This document shows positions 1-9,360 of a stretch of DNA of 64,000 nt, one piece after another (position 1 is the first letter of the stretch; each line of letters begins with the position of its first letter). Below the pieces are notes generated by a model, which ran no database searches, was not told the DNA's origin, and was given only the letters and a program-made list of their open reading frames with translations. This DNA is from Rhizobium sp. RU33A (lineage in GTDB: Bacteria; Pseudomonadota; Alphaproteobacteria; Rhizobiales; Rhizobiaceae), in NCBI RefSeq assembly GCF_900156055.1, contig NZ_FTMQ01000001.1, positions 1,178,001-1,242,000 on the forward strand, written 5' to 3'. The position numbers and the translations under genes were made by a program.

Positions 1-1
1 T

Positions 2-472
2 GAAGCAGAGAAGCGTGCCAGGATCGAGGTCACTCTCGACCAGCCGGAGGTGGAAGCCCTCGGCATCACGGCCCTCTGCGACCTCAAGCACCTGAACTTC
101 ACTCGCCTGCAAGGACGGTATTTCCGATTTCTCTTGCCGACCTTTACTGGAGACGCCGCCCGGGCTCCGGGAAGGAAATCAGCACTTCTTCTTTGGCAGG
201 ATCGTCAACGCGCCACCAAGTTCGGCAAGAGTGGGGGACTGAGCTTGAAAGCGATGGATACGGCGCTCGCAGAGCAGCAGGCCGAGATCAAGCGAAATGC
301 CCTGCAGGATCTTCATCGACGCGGACTACGACTGCCAGGAGGGAACAGGACCGGGCGCGGCCTGGCCGGTTCGTTCGTGGCATATGAGGAACTGAACGAG
401 CGCACCAGAACGGCCCTGCGTAACCTCGGTAAGAGGATTGCTGCTGGCTTTGAGTGTGAGGAGGAAGGGTAG
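2..472 (+). CDS. Hypothetical protein, C-terminal part (5' end outside window)
   Basis: The reading frame is open from the first bases of the window to a TAG stop at 470-472, so the gene begins upstream. A GTG at 50 is in frame but has no convincing ribosome binding site, and the residues before it continue the frame. The visible part is basic and rich in Arg, Leu and Ala. I recognise no domain. The middle section (roughly residues 40-80) is low in complexity, so a decayed gene with a frameshift is possible. It lies on the left side of the island, before the restriction genes. Function unknown. Confidence 0.3.
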   Translation, partial: EAEKRARIEVTLDQPEVEALGITALCDLKHLNFTRLQGRYFRFLLPTFTGDAARAPGRKSALLLWQDRQRATKFGKSGGLSLKAMDTALAEQQAEIKRNALQDLHRRGLRLPGGNRTGRGLAGSFVAYEELNERTRTALRNLGKRIAAGFECEEEG

Positions 473-865
473 GAGCAGAAGTAGCGCAAGAGGGAGGGGG
501 GGAAGGATAAGATGTTCCTAATAGAAGTTACTAGGCCGACGGTAGGGCTCCATTTCCAGAGATCCAGCTGCCGTCGGCCTTCTAGGATCGGATTTTGAGC
601 GGGCTGTGCGCAGAGCCTGGTCAGAAAAAGTTGCCAATACTCCGTGAGCATCATTGTTCGATAGCTCGGCAGCTCATGCCGTTGGGTGACTTGTCGATCC
701 AACCTTCGAGTTCTGAGCCTCGCGCTAGACTATTGGCAAAGTGCTTTACGGTAGTGCCGGCGATACTGGCGCAGCATGCAGAACCGCCAAGAATGCGCAT
801 AGATGTGCATCTTGCACAGCGCGAGGTCATCGGCCATGCTCAGCTTCAATTAGCATGGGTGGGGC
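473..865. other. Intergenic stretch, no gene seen
   Basis: Between the truncated ORF and the Mrr-like gene. The open frames here (for example 595-873) have no ribosome binding site and no recognisable protein character. I see no RNA gene or repeat. It probably carries the promoter of the gene at 866, but I could not pick out convincing -35 and -10 boxes. Confidence 0.4.
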
Positions 866-1867
866 ATGAGTAAATCCTGGATGGTGCGCGCCGAGCGCGA
901 CGGACGCCTATTCGACGCGTTCAAAGAAAAGTCAGCAGTGGCTATAGGGTGGAACGAGGTCGGTGATCTCTCTGCGGTGAAGACCCGGAAAGCAGTGGCG
1001 GATCTGGTGACAGCCGCCTGGCCGGAGACGAAGGCGCAGTCGGTAGCTATGGCTGCGGGTCAGCTCCACCGCTTCGTCAACGAGATCGAAGTCGGCGACA
1101 TGATCGTCACATATAATCCTTCCCGGCGGGTCTACCTCATCGGAGAGGTTGCCGGCCCTTATCGCTACGACACATCAATCGATCCAGCGGACGCGCAGTA
1201 TCGTCCTGTCAAATGGCAAGGCGAAGTCGGACGCGATCTTTTATCCGTCGAAAGCCGCAACAGTCTCGGTTCGATTTCAACGCTCTTCCGGATACCCACT
1301 GAGGTTGCTGCCGAGCTGAGAAAGACGCTAGCATCCGGTCACCCCATGCCGACGGAGATTGCTGCGGCAACCACCGAAGCGAACGAGGACGATCTCTTCA
1401 AATCGATGGAAAGCAGGGCCCGTGAGTTTATCAAGGACAAGGTGAACGCGTTGGCATGGGACGACATGCAAGAGCTCGTCGCCGGCCTCCTACGTTCGCT
1501 GGGTTACAAGACCCGTGTTTCTGAAGCTGGCCCAGATCGCGGCAAAGATATTGTCGCGTCGCCGGATGGCTTCGGCTTTGAGTCGCCTCGTATCGTAGTT
1601 GAGGTGAAGCACCGCAAGGGAGCCATGGGTGCGCCGGATGTCCGGAGCTTCCTTGGTGGTCGTCACCCACAGGACAAGGGTCTCTACGTGAGCACCGGCG
1701 GTTTTACCCGTGAAGCCCGATACGAAGCTGAGCGGGCTAATATACCGCTGGCGCTGATGGACCTGGACGACCTTGTGAAGAGCCTGTTGGAGCAATACGA
1801 AAAGCTCGACCTCGAGACGCAGCAATTGGTGCCCTTAAAACGCATCTTTGTGCCGGCTTGGAGTTAG
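866..1867 (+). CDS. Mrr-like restriction endonuclease with N-terminal PUA/EVE-like domain
   Basis: A 333-residue protein of two parts. Residues 1-155 resemble the PUA/EVE-type modules that sit in front of Mrr nucleases and may read modified bases (inferred from layout). Residues 195-310 are a typical Mrr catalytic domain: WDDMQELVAGLL, then GPDRGKDI at 222-229 with Asp228, then EVK at 246-248, which together form the PD-(D/E)XK site. Mrr enzymes cut DNA carrying foreign methylation. The ATG at 866 follows a GGGG run. The gene converges on the metallopeptidase and type I restriction genes, where an extra type IV-like nuclease fits a defence island. Family call is firm; target specificity is unknown. 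Confidence 0.8.
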   Translation: MSKSWMVRAERDGRLFDAFKEKSAVAIGWNEVGDLSAVKTRKAVADLVTAAWPETKAQSVAMAAGQLHRFVNEIEVGDMIVTYNPSRRVYLIGEVAGPYRYDTSIDPADAQYRPVKWQGEVGRDLLSVESRNSLGSISTLFRIPTEVAAELRKTLASGHPMPTEIAAATTEANEDDLFKSMESRAREFIKDKVNALAWDDMQELVAGLLRSLGYKTRVSEAGPDRGKDIVASPDGFGFESPRIVVEVKHRKGAMGAPDVRSFLGGRHPQDKGLYVSTGGFTREARYEAERANIPLALMDLDDLVKSLLEQYEKLDLETQQLVPLKRIFVPAWS

Positions 1868-1880
1868 CCATAGACGCCGG

Positions 1881-2591
1881 TCAGTCCGTCAACGGAGCAG
1901 CATTCAGGTCCGCCCTGATCTGTCGCCAGTTAGGCATAAGGTGATTGAGGACAGCGATGAACGTCGTATCATGTCGCGGGGATACGAAGTGCGCAATCTC
2001 ATGCAGTATGACGTAGTCGACGGCAGCAATGTCTTTCCGCGCTAGTTCGAGATTGAGCCAGATGGTTCCCTTCTCAGGATTACAGCTGCCCCACTTTGTC
2101 TTCATCCGCCGGATCCCCCAATTGCTCGGAGCGGCGCCAATGCGCTCCGCCCATCGTTCAATCCTCGGAGCTGCAACTCTCCTTAGCTCGGCGCGATGCC
2201 AGTCTTCCATCCAGGTTTTGCGATCTTCCGCCTTGCTGCCAGCAGGAACTAGAAGCTCAAGACGGTCACTCCCAGTAGCGGTGATGCGATGGGTTCGGCG
2301 ATCCCAGGTAGATACAGCCAGGCGCATGGGCCGTCCGAACACATAGTGTGTTTCGCCTGAAACGAAGGATCTAGCCGTCTGTCTTTCCTGCCGTGCAAAC
2401 TGGGCTTGTTTCCGTCTGATCCAGGGCATGCGTGTCAACACTGCGACTTTAACGGCATCCAGGCTGAGCGATAGCGGTGCTGCCACCCTTACGTTCCCCG
2501 ACGGAGGATAAACACCGATGTGAAGATTCTTGATGGATTTCCATCGAATCTCGACGTTCGCCCCCGCTATATCGAGCCGTTCAATACTCAT
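1881..2591 (-). CDS. YgjP-like (DUF45/SprT-like) zinc metallopeptidase
   Basis: A 236-residue member of the YgjP/DUF45 family. The signature HEIAHF is visible near residue 196, giving the HExxH zinc site, with a further His in PRHDTTF; the upstream WGSC motif is also typical. Such genes are often found downstream of hsdR in type I restriction operons, and here the ATG at 2591 lies inside the 3' end of hsdR (11-bp overlap), so the two are probably translated together. The role in restriction is not known; it may process or regulate the complex (inference). Length is normal for the family. Confidence 0.82.
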   Translation of the reverse strand: MSIERLDIAGANVEIRWKSIKNLHIGVYPPSGNVRVAAPLSLSLDAVKVAVLTRMPWIRRKQAQFARQERQTARSFVSGETHYVFGRPMRLAVSTWDRRTHRITATGSDRLELLVPAGSKAEDRKTWMEDWHRAELRRVAAPRIERWAERIGAAPSNWGIRRMKTKWGSCNPEKGTIWLNLELARKDIAAVDYVILHEIAHFVSPRHDTTFIAVLNHLMPNWRQIRADLNAAPLTD

Positions 2592-5500
2592 CGTGATTCT
2601 TCAAAAGGTCCATTATCTCGTCAACCAGCGCGTGATCTGACAAAACGCCTTCCACACCTCGCCGAACCCTCCGTTCTTTCATTGAGTTTCCGCGCCAGCC
2701 ATGAGGTGCAATTTCACGGACAGCCTTATCAACGGCTAGGGCCAGGTCTTCATCACTCCCCAGGTTATCGAACAAAGCTTTCAGACCTGGAGTGGAAATG
2801 GCACAAGGGTAGTCTCGATCATGGCCTGCCTTGGCCGCTCTCACCAGTTCCGCAATCCTCTCGAGATAGTCCGAATACTCAATTGCCTCTTGCCTTCGCC
2901 GCTCGACCAAGTCGTTCAACAGCTCAGACATCCTCTCGTAGAAGCGCGGGTTTACAGGCGTTTCGTCGATGATCAGCCGCCGAACATTGTTCTCAATTGC
3001 TTCAGCGACATTTTCCCGTCTCCTACGTATGGGATCTGGTAGTTCGTTTTCTACAGCCGCTCCTCGGCTTTCGACCAGGTCGATGAGGCTGATGTCATCC
3101 AGGTGCGAGATAACCTTGGAATCCTCTGCTCGGATGTAATTGTCGATCAGATGCCGCATGGCCGGCTCATAGAGCTTCGTGTCGACGGCATCGCCGCTAT
3201 GGAGGCGCACCGCATCCCTGATACTTATTGCCCGTTCGACTTCGTTTCGGTGTTCTGCCAGCTCTAGATCATTAAAACCTGACCCCTCCGGCTCTGCAGC
3301 AACGTTGGCATATGCTCGCGCATACCGACCTGCGATCGTGTAGAGCGCCTGTCTGCGTCGTGCTTTCTCCTCGGAATCCGGATCGTTATCGATCCCTTGT
3401 GGACTGGAGAAGTAGCTGAAAATCGCCTCGTCGTCTTTGGGCTGCTCAACCGCGTCGAGAAGCGCGAGCCAAGCATCCCTCGCAGCCGCGACATCCTCAT
3501 CGGCCTGCTCAAATCGGTCACTGATAAGGCCCTCAACGTCCTCCTTGTCGAAGGAATCGAAAGCCTCGGAAGTGTAGTCGTCTACGGCATTCTCGATATT
3601 ACGGAATAGATCTTTGTAGTCGACGATGTAACCAAAGTCCTTGTCGTCACCGTCGAGGCGATTAACCCGGCATATCGCCTGGAAGAGCCCGTGATCGCGC
3701 ATTTGTTTGTCGATGAAGATGTAGGTTGCAGTCGGCGCATCAAAGCCGGTCAGAAGCCTACTGACAACTATCAGCAGCTTCATGCGCCCAGGCTCCTTCT
3801 TGAACAACCGTAGCGCCTCTTTCTCGTAGTCTTCCTCCGAGTCCTCCCCTAAAAGATCCGTGTAAACCCGATGAACATACTGTCTCTCGGTTTCCCCCAT
3901 CCCAGTTTCTTCGCCGGTGATCTCGCCCGCAGCGCGCTTGTAAGAGGTCACAATGGCGCATTTGTCCGCTAGGAGCGAGCCGGACTTACGGAATATGTCG
4001 AAGAACTTGCAGGCTTCGGGAATAGAACCAGCCACGAGCATGGCGTTGCCGGTGCCCGATTTGAGCCGCGGCTTCAACTCCATGTCCATGATGATATCGT
4101 TGGCAATCTGCTCCAAGCGATCCCGGCTGGATAACACGCGTTGGAGGGTTCCCCATCGCTGCTTGAGCGCGGCCTTGGCAACAGGCGTCAGCCTCTTGGT
4201 TTTGGCATCAAACCATGCGTCAATCTTAGCCGGCGCGCTGATACGCTGATCGATATCCCGCGCCTCATAGCGAAGATCCAGAACAACGCCGTCTTCGACT
4301 GCTTCGTCGAAACGATAGGGCTTGCCGATATATGGACCGAACGTTTCGAGTGAGGTTCCCTTGTCCGACCTAAGCAGCGGCGTGCCGGTGAAGCCGATAA
4401 ACATCGCTGTCGGCAAGACCCTTCGCATCGCCTGGGCGAGCTTGCCTGACTGAGTGCGATGCGCCTCATCAATGAACACGAAAAACTGCCCCACTGGGGC
4501 ACCAATAGTCGCGTTCTGGATCTTGGATATAAGTCCCTCTAGCTCACTCTCCTCCTTCTTGCCAAACTTGTGCACCAGGGAGCAGATCACACGGTCTGTG
4601 GGGTCAGCGAGCGCGGCCATTAAGTCGTCACCAGAACGGGCGCGGCGCACTTTGTCGCCAGTGTTCCCAAAGACTTCCTCAATCTGGCTGTCCAATTCCT
4701 TTCGATCCGTTACGACAAGGATACGTCCTTCAGGCAAGGCCTCTGTTATCCACCGAGCCAGCATCACCATGATCAGGCTCTTTCCTGAACCCTGCGTCTG
4801 CCAGATGATGCCGCCCTCGTGGGCGTGCACGCGCTCCTGAGCGGCCTTCACTGCGAAATACTGGTTGGGGCGGGCGATCTTCTTGATGCCTGCGTCGAAC
4901 AAGGTGAAATCGTGGATCAACTCCAGGAAACGCTCCGGTGCAATCATCTGCGTCGCGTCCCGATCGAGGCGCGCCGAGATCTCGCTGTCCTCTTTCCATG
5001 CCAACCAGTAGGGCTGCGGCGTCAAAATCGGGGCGTAGCGTAGCCCTTCGCTGTCATTGCCGGCGAAGGTGATTTGCACTGTGGTGAAGAATGGTCGAAT
5101 AAAATCAGGCCGCTGGTTATCAAGTGTCTGCCGGATACCTGCCCCAACACCCACAGTGGATTTTTTCAGTTCCACCACGCCAAGCGCAATCCCGTTGACG
5201 TATAGAACCAGATCAGGGCGTTTGTTCCAGGCCTTCGCATTCTTTCCCTTGATCGATACCTCTTCGGCAAGCGCGAGATCATTGGCGCTCGTATTGCCCC
5301 AGTCGACGAAGCGCACGGTGACCGGGCTCTCTCCCGGGCCGAGAGAGATGGCGACTCCATAGCGAAGTATTTCGTAGAAGCCCTTATTGGCCTCGTAGAG
5401 CTTGGTTCCTTCAATGCGTGCCTCGCGTTCGAGGCGGATGATGGCCTGGGTGACGACATCCGTCGAGTAGCCACGGCGGAGTAGCCAAGGTCGCAATAGG

Positions 5501-5649
5501 TCCGGTTCGATATTGGCGTTGCCTTCGCGCTTTTGCCAATCGCCGAGGTAGCGCCACCCGAGGCCGCCGGTCGTGCCGGACTTGTCTCCACAAAGAAGGG
5601 CGATGACCCGATTCTGTGCCCTGCGTTCTGCTTCGCCAATTGTGCTCAC
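2581..5649 (-). CDS. hsdR: Type I restriction enzyme R subunit (HsdR)
   Basis: A 1022-residue motor and nuclease subunit of a type I restriction-modification complex; it translocates and cuts unmodified DNA with HsdM and HsdS. The N-terminal nuclease has Asp146 and ELK at 160-162 (PD-ExK). The helicase has Walker A QTQGSGKS at 284-291 and DEAH at 394-397. The C-terminal third is helical, as usual for HsdR. The start is GTG at 5649, preceded by AGGGG about seven bases upstream. It lies 37 bp after hsdS, on the same strand, and overlaps the metallopeptidase gene. Full length, no frameshift seen. Confidence 0.93.
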   Translation of the reverse strand: MSTIGEAERRAQNRVIALLCGDKSGTTGGLGWRYLGDWQKREGNANIEPDLLRPWLLRRGYSTDVVTQAIIRLEREARIEGTKLYEANKGFYEILRYGVAISLGPGESPVTVRFVDWGNTSANDLALAEEVSIKGKNAKAWNKRPDLVLYVNGIALGVVELKKSTVGVGAGIRQTLDNQRPDFIRPFFTTVQITFAGNDSEGLRYAPILTPQPYWLAWKEDSEISARLDRDATQMIAPERFLELIHDFTLFDAGIKKIARPNQYFAVKAAQERVHAHEGGIIWQTQGSGKSLIMVMLARWITEALPEGRILVVTDRKELDSQIEEVFGNTGDKVRRARSGDDLMAALADPTDRVICSLVHKFGKKEESELEGLISKIQNATIGAPVGQFFVFIDEAHRTQSGKLAQAMRRVLPTAMFIGFTGTPLLRSDKGTSLETFGPYIGKPYRFDEAVEDGVVLDLRYEARDIDQRISAPAKIDAWFDAKTKRLTPVAKAALKQRWGTLQRVLSSRDRLEQIANDIIMDMELKPRLKSGTGNAMLVAGSIPEACKFFDIFRKSGSLLADKCAIVTSYKRAAGEITGEETGMGETERQYVHRVYTDLLGEDSEEDYEKEALRLFKKEPGRMKLLIVVSRLLTGFDAPTATYIFIDKQMRDHGLFQAICRVNRLDGDDKDFGYIVDYKDLFRNIENAVDDYTSEAFDSFDKEDVEGLISDRFEQADEDVAAARDAWLALLDAVEQPKDDEAIFSYFSSPQGIDNDPDSEEKARRRQALYTIAGRYARAYANVAAEPEGSGFNDLELAEHRNEVERAISIRDAVRLHSGDAVDTKLYEPAMRHLIDNYIRAEDSKVISHLDDISLIDLVESRGAAVENELPDPIRRRRENVAEAIENNVRRLIIDETPVNPRFYERMSELLNDLVERRRQEAIEYSDYLERIAELVRAAKAGHDRDYPCAISTPGLKALFDNLGSDEDLALAVDKAVREIAPHGWRGNSMKERRVRRGVEGVLSDHALVDEIMDLLKNHDEY

Positions 5650-5686
5650 GAAATGCCCCTTCCAGATCCACCTTTTTGAGAAGTCG

Positions 5687-6748
5687 TCAAATCAGCCTGA
5701 TCCGTCCGGTCAAAAGGTTCTGCATCATGCCCTCCTTCACCCGCCGAGCCTTTTTCGAGCGGCTTTCGAGGGCCCGGATTTCGGCGTCCATTTCATCAAG
5801 GATCTGAGCAATGCGTTCCTGTTCTCCTTCTCTAGGTGACGCACGAACTTCGATCTTCCGGATTTTCTCAACTGACAGGCCAGGCTGAGCCGATGCCTCT
5901 GAAACTCGATTGAGGTTCAGGAATTCGAAGAGATGAGACAAGTATCGTTGGCTGTTTCCGCTGATGGCCTTGCAAACGATAGCGTGCTCCGATGCAAATA
6001 TTCTGCCCGAAGTGTGGGTCACAGCCCCGCATAACGCGCCTTGTCTACCTACGAGCGTGCATTCCCCGTCTTTGTTGAACGTGGAGGTGTAGCCGCGAAG
6101 ACCGTTGCCACCATAAACAGGGAATTCTCCGTTTTCGGTGATGCACGCTGATGTAATAGCTTCGCCGCTTTTCATGTGCGCAAAATCACCTAGCGTTTTC
6201 AGGACCCACTCCTCCGGAAACCCCGGAAGGCGGCGTTTACCGGTCAGCAGGTCCTGCATCACACCTTGCTTGATGAGCCGCTTCTTGGCTATCAACCCCT
6301 CCAGCGCCTCGATCAGCGTATCCATATCCCAAAGTGCCTCGGCAATGGCTTCCTGTTCACGAGTGTCGGTCGTAGTCAGCATTTCGACCGTGTGAAGATC
6401 ATTTCGGTTGACACCCGGGACACCGGTTTTCCCACTGTGCTCGCGAAAATTTAGACGGCTAAGCAGATAGTAGCAGTATCTAGGACTATTTCCGTGGAAG
6501 TTCGACACGAAAAGTGTTGTGTTCAAAGGCCAATAGGGTTCCTCGGAATAGAAGACTTTCCCAATCGTGCCATAGCGGCCAGTAACCACGCCCGGCCCTT
6601 GCTTGGCGGAAACAGCGTGAAAATCCTCAGCTCCTGACGACGAAATGATCGGAACTTGGCCTTCGCGACGCTCCTTCTTGGGTAGGTCGAACCCACGTTG
6701 AAGCGTCATAATCTCTCGGAGAGGCTTGTGCGTCCAGCTTGAAGTCAT
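5687..6748 (-). CDS. hsdS: Type I restriction enzyme specificity subunit (HsdS)
   Basis: A 353-residue DNA-recognition subunit with two target-recognition domains. Each half ends in the helical spacer typical of HsdS: around residues 130-170 (LWDMDTLIEALEGLIAKK) and at the C-terminus (ILDEMDAEIRALESRS), both followed by a similar KQGVMQDLLTG or KEGMMQNLLTG segment. I chose the ATG at 6748 because its bases overlap the hsdM stop as ATGA; a longer frame to 6790 would run deep into hsdM. The two TRDs set a bipartite target sequence that cannot be read from the sequence alone. Confidence 0.92.
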   Translation of the reverse strand: MTSSWTHKPLREIMTLQRGFDLPKKERREGQVPIISSSGAEDFHAVSAKQGPGVVTGRYGTIGKVFYSEEPYWPLNTTLFVSNFHGNSPRYCYYLLSRLNFREHSGKTGVPGVNRNDLHTVEMLTTTDTREQEAIAEALWDMDTLIEALEGLIAKKRLIKQGVMQDLLTGKRRLPGFPEEWVLKTLGDFAHMKSGEAITSACITENGEFPVYGGNGLRGYTSTFNKDGECTLVGRQGALCGAVTHTSGRIFASEHAIVCKAISGNSQRYLSHLFEFLNLNRVSEASAQPGLSVEKIRKIEVRASPREGEQERIAQILDEMDAEIRALESRSKKARRVKEGMMQNLLTGRIRLI

Positions 6749-9183
6749 TGCGTGAACCCCATGCTCCGCAAGTGCTGTGCTACTTTCCATTCCAGTTTTT
6801 CGAAGTTCCCGGCCATATCTGGAAGCGTGTGCCCATACCGCTCCGTCAGCACGCGCACCCGGGCGGTCAGTTGCTCGGTCCGCGCCTCAATCTCGGCCTC
6901 AATCAGCGCGGCGATATCGGTCAACCATTTGTCATGCACGACTAGGGCGCGGATCTCTTCGTCTACTAGTTCGGGGTATTTCTTTAGTGTGGCCTCGGTA
7001 AGCGCTTCCTCCGCCTCCTTGACGGCCCTCTTCGCAGCAGTTTCGGCCGCCATTAGCTTGGCAACCTGTTTCAGTAGCTTGACCTCTTCCGGTTCGGCCT
7101 CGCCGGTCCTCAAGCGCGCTTTCACCGAAGGTGCGGTCAGCTTACCGGCCTCGGTAAGCGCATCAGCCAGCAGACCATCCTCGGCCCCATGTTCCTCGAC
7201 CAGTTCCTCGATCTCTCGGCCCATTTCCTCAGCGTGGGTCTGCGCGTCATCGACGGCCTTTTGCAATTTAGGGAAGAAGCGGGCGGCGATCAGCCGGCGC
7301 GGGATGACATCGGCCACCAAGCGCACCTTGTTCGCGGTCAGGTCGGCCTCTTCCAGCCATTTGACCTTGCCGTTCTCGTCGACCTCCTTCCGTGCCTCGC
7401 GCAGCTCTTTCGCCGCCTTCCAACCATCATGGGCGATGATAAAGACATCGTCTTGCATGGTTTCAGCCCAGTAGGACATAAGCCGCTGATATGCCTCGTA
7501 GCGGTCAATTAGCGGCGCCTCGGCAAAGCGTTCTAGGATGTCCTCGGCAATGGCATGGATAAACTCATTGGGCTTGTCGCCGATCTGGATACCATCCATG
7601 AGCGGTGCATTCGCGCGGCTCCATCCATCGAGGATGTTGAGGACGCGAGAATGGAACGCGGCGAATTCCGTATGGTTGCGAATGGTGCTGCGCACCTCCC
7701 CGGGTTCGACCAGAGGATCGGAATAGCCCGTTCGTGGGTTCGGTCCGAAGAGCGTGGCGCGGACGCCGGGCATGACTTCCCAGAATTCGCCCAGCCCGTC
7801 GATGTCACGGTTCGGCACTCCGCCTTTGAGATGTGCCTCGATGTCCTGAAGGTCCTCGGGGTCGGAGCCGTCGATGTAGCGCGGGATGTTGAGGTTGAAG
7901 CCGTTACGAGTGATCTCGCTCCAGGGAACAAGGCGGGCGTAGCCCTGGATTTCGGCCTGGCGGGTGTAAGCGTCGGTGATCTTGTGGATGTCCCGCTGAC
8001 GCAGACGGTTCTTGTTGCCATCCTTGATGAAGCCGCGCGAGGCGTCGATCATAAAGACGGGGCGCTCGGCGCATGCCTGAGACTTGTCGAGCACAATGAT
8101 CGAGGCGGGGATGCCGGTGCCGTAAAATAGGTTCGCGGGCAGCCCGATGATCGCCTTGATATAGCCGCGCTTCAGGATCTTCTCGCGGAGCTCGGCTTCT
8201 TTGTTGCCACGGAAGAGCACGCCATGTGGCAGAATGACCGCGCCGGAGCCGGTTGCCTTCATAGATGCCAAGATATGAAGCAGGAATGCAAAGTCGCCGC
8301 TCTTCTCCGGCGGCATACCAAGATCGAAGCGTCCGAAGCGGGTATCACTGGTAAGACCCGAGCCCCAAGCTTTTGCCGAGAATGGTGGGTTGGCAACCAC
8401 GAAGTCAAAGGTCTGTAGCTCTGTGTCGGAGGCTTTGAACTGCGGTTCGGCAATGACATCACCTTGAGCGATCTCGGCGTCCTCACGCCCGTGCATGATC
8501 ATGTTCATCTTAGCGAGGCCGCGTGTGGTGATGTCGAATTCCTGGCCGTAGATGGTGAGGTGGACACTCGCAGCGTCTGCCGCCTTCAGCAGCAGTGACC
8601 CTGACCCGCAGGTGGGATCGTATACGGTTTGCTTGGGGCTGGTGGCCCGATTGATCCCAGCGACGGCAGCGACGACCCGCGAAACCTCGGCTGGCGTGTA
8701 GAACTGGCCCTTGCTCTTGCCGGATTCCGTCGCAAAATTGCGCATCAGATACTCATAGGCATCGCCCAGGATGTCGTCGCCGTCAGCACGGTTTCGGCTG
8801 AAGTTGAGCTCTTCCCTACTGAAGATGTTGATGAGCGCCGTCAGCGTGTTGACCATCTTCGAGCCACGCCCGAACTTTTCGTGGTCGTTGAAGTATGCGC
8901 GGTCAATGACGTTCTTGAGGTCGTTCGCTTCGGCAATCCCAGCGATTGCCTTGTCGATGCCTTCGCCGATTTCCTTCGTGCCCCTCAACTTTCTAAGATC
9001 TTCAAAGGAGCAGCCGGCTGGAACCTCGATCAGAGCGTCTGGCTTTCCGGCGCGGTCAGACACGTATTTTACGAACAACAGCGTGAGGATGTAGTCTTTA
9101 TAGAGAGAGGCATCCATGCCGCCTCGAAGCTGGTCGCAGCTGTCCCAAAGCGATCTGTAGATGTCACTTTTCTTAATTGCCAA
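6745..9183 (-). CDS. hsdM: Type I restriction enzyme methyltransferase subunit (HsdM)
   Basis: An 812-residue N6-adenine methyltransferase subunit. The N-terminal HsdM helical domain covers about residues 5-140. The SAM-binding motif DPTCGSG is at 189-195 and the catalytic NPPF at 265-268. Residues after about 560 form a long, charged helical extension, which makes it larger than the common 500-residue HsdM; this long form occurs in many type I systems. The start is TTG at 9183, with GGGAGAA about six bases upstream. First gene of the leftward hsdM-hsdS-hsdR operon. Confidence 0.93.
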   Translation of the reverse strand: MAIKKSDIYRSLWDSCDQLRGGMDASLYKDYILTLLFVKYVSDRAGKPDALIEVPAGCSFEDLRKLRGTKEIGEGIDKAIAGIAEANDLKNVIDRAYFNDHEKFGRGSKMVNTLTALINIFSREELNFSRNRADGDDILGDAYEYLMRNFATESGKSKGQFYTPAEVSRVVAAVAGINRATSPKQTVYDPTCGSGSLLLKAADAASVHLTIYGQEFDITTRGLAKMNMIMHGREDAEIAQGDVIAEPQFKASDTELQTFDFVVANPPFSAKAWGSGLTSDTRFGRFDLGMPPEKSGDFAFLLHILASMKATGSGAVILPHGVLFRGNKEAELREKILKRGYIKAIIGLPANLFYGTGIPASIIVLDKSQACAERPVFMIDASRGFIKDGNKNRLRQRDIHKITDAYTRQAEIQGYARLVPWSEITRNGFNLNIPRYIDGSDPEDLQDIEAHLKGGVPNRDIDGLGEFWEVMPGVRATLFGPNPRTGYSDPLVEPGEVRSTIRNHTEFAAFHSRVLNILDGWSRANAPLMDGIQIGDKPNEFIHAIAEDILERFAEAPLIDRYEAYQRLMSYWAETMQDDVFIIAHDGWKAAKELREARKEVDENGKVKWLEEADLTANKVRLVADVIPRRLIAARFFPKLQKAVDDAQTHAEEMGREIEELVEEHGAEDGLLADALTEAGKLTAPSVKARLRTGEAEPEEVKLLKQVAKLMAAETAAKRAVKEAEEALTEATLKKYPELVDEEIRALVVHDKWLTDIAALIEAEIEARTEQLTARVRVLTERYGHTLPDMAGNFEKLEWKVAQHLRSMGFTQ

Positions 9184-9360
9184 CGTGTCTTCTCCCTACT
9201 GAATGCTTTGGCAACATCCATAAGTTGGTAGGGCGAGCAGTCAACCGTCATGTAAGCCGATGCGGAGCGTCGGATCGCCCAGTCATCCTGGTCAACTAGC
9301 CGCTCCGAGTGCCAGGTCTACAACTCCGAAGCTCCACAGACACGCCGGCATGCAAATCAC

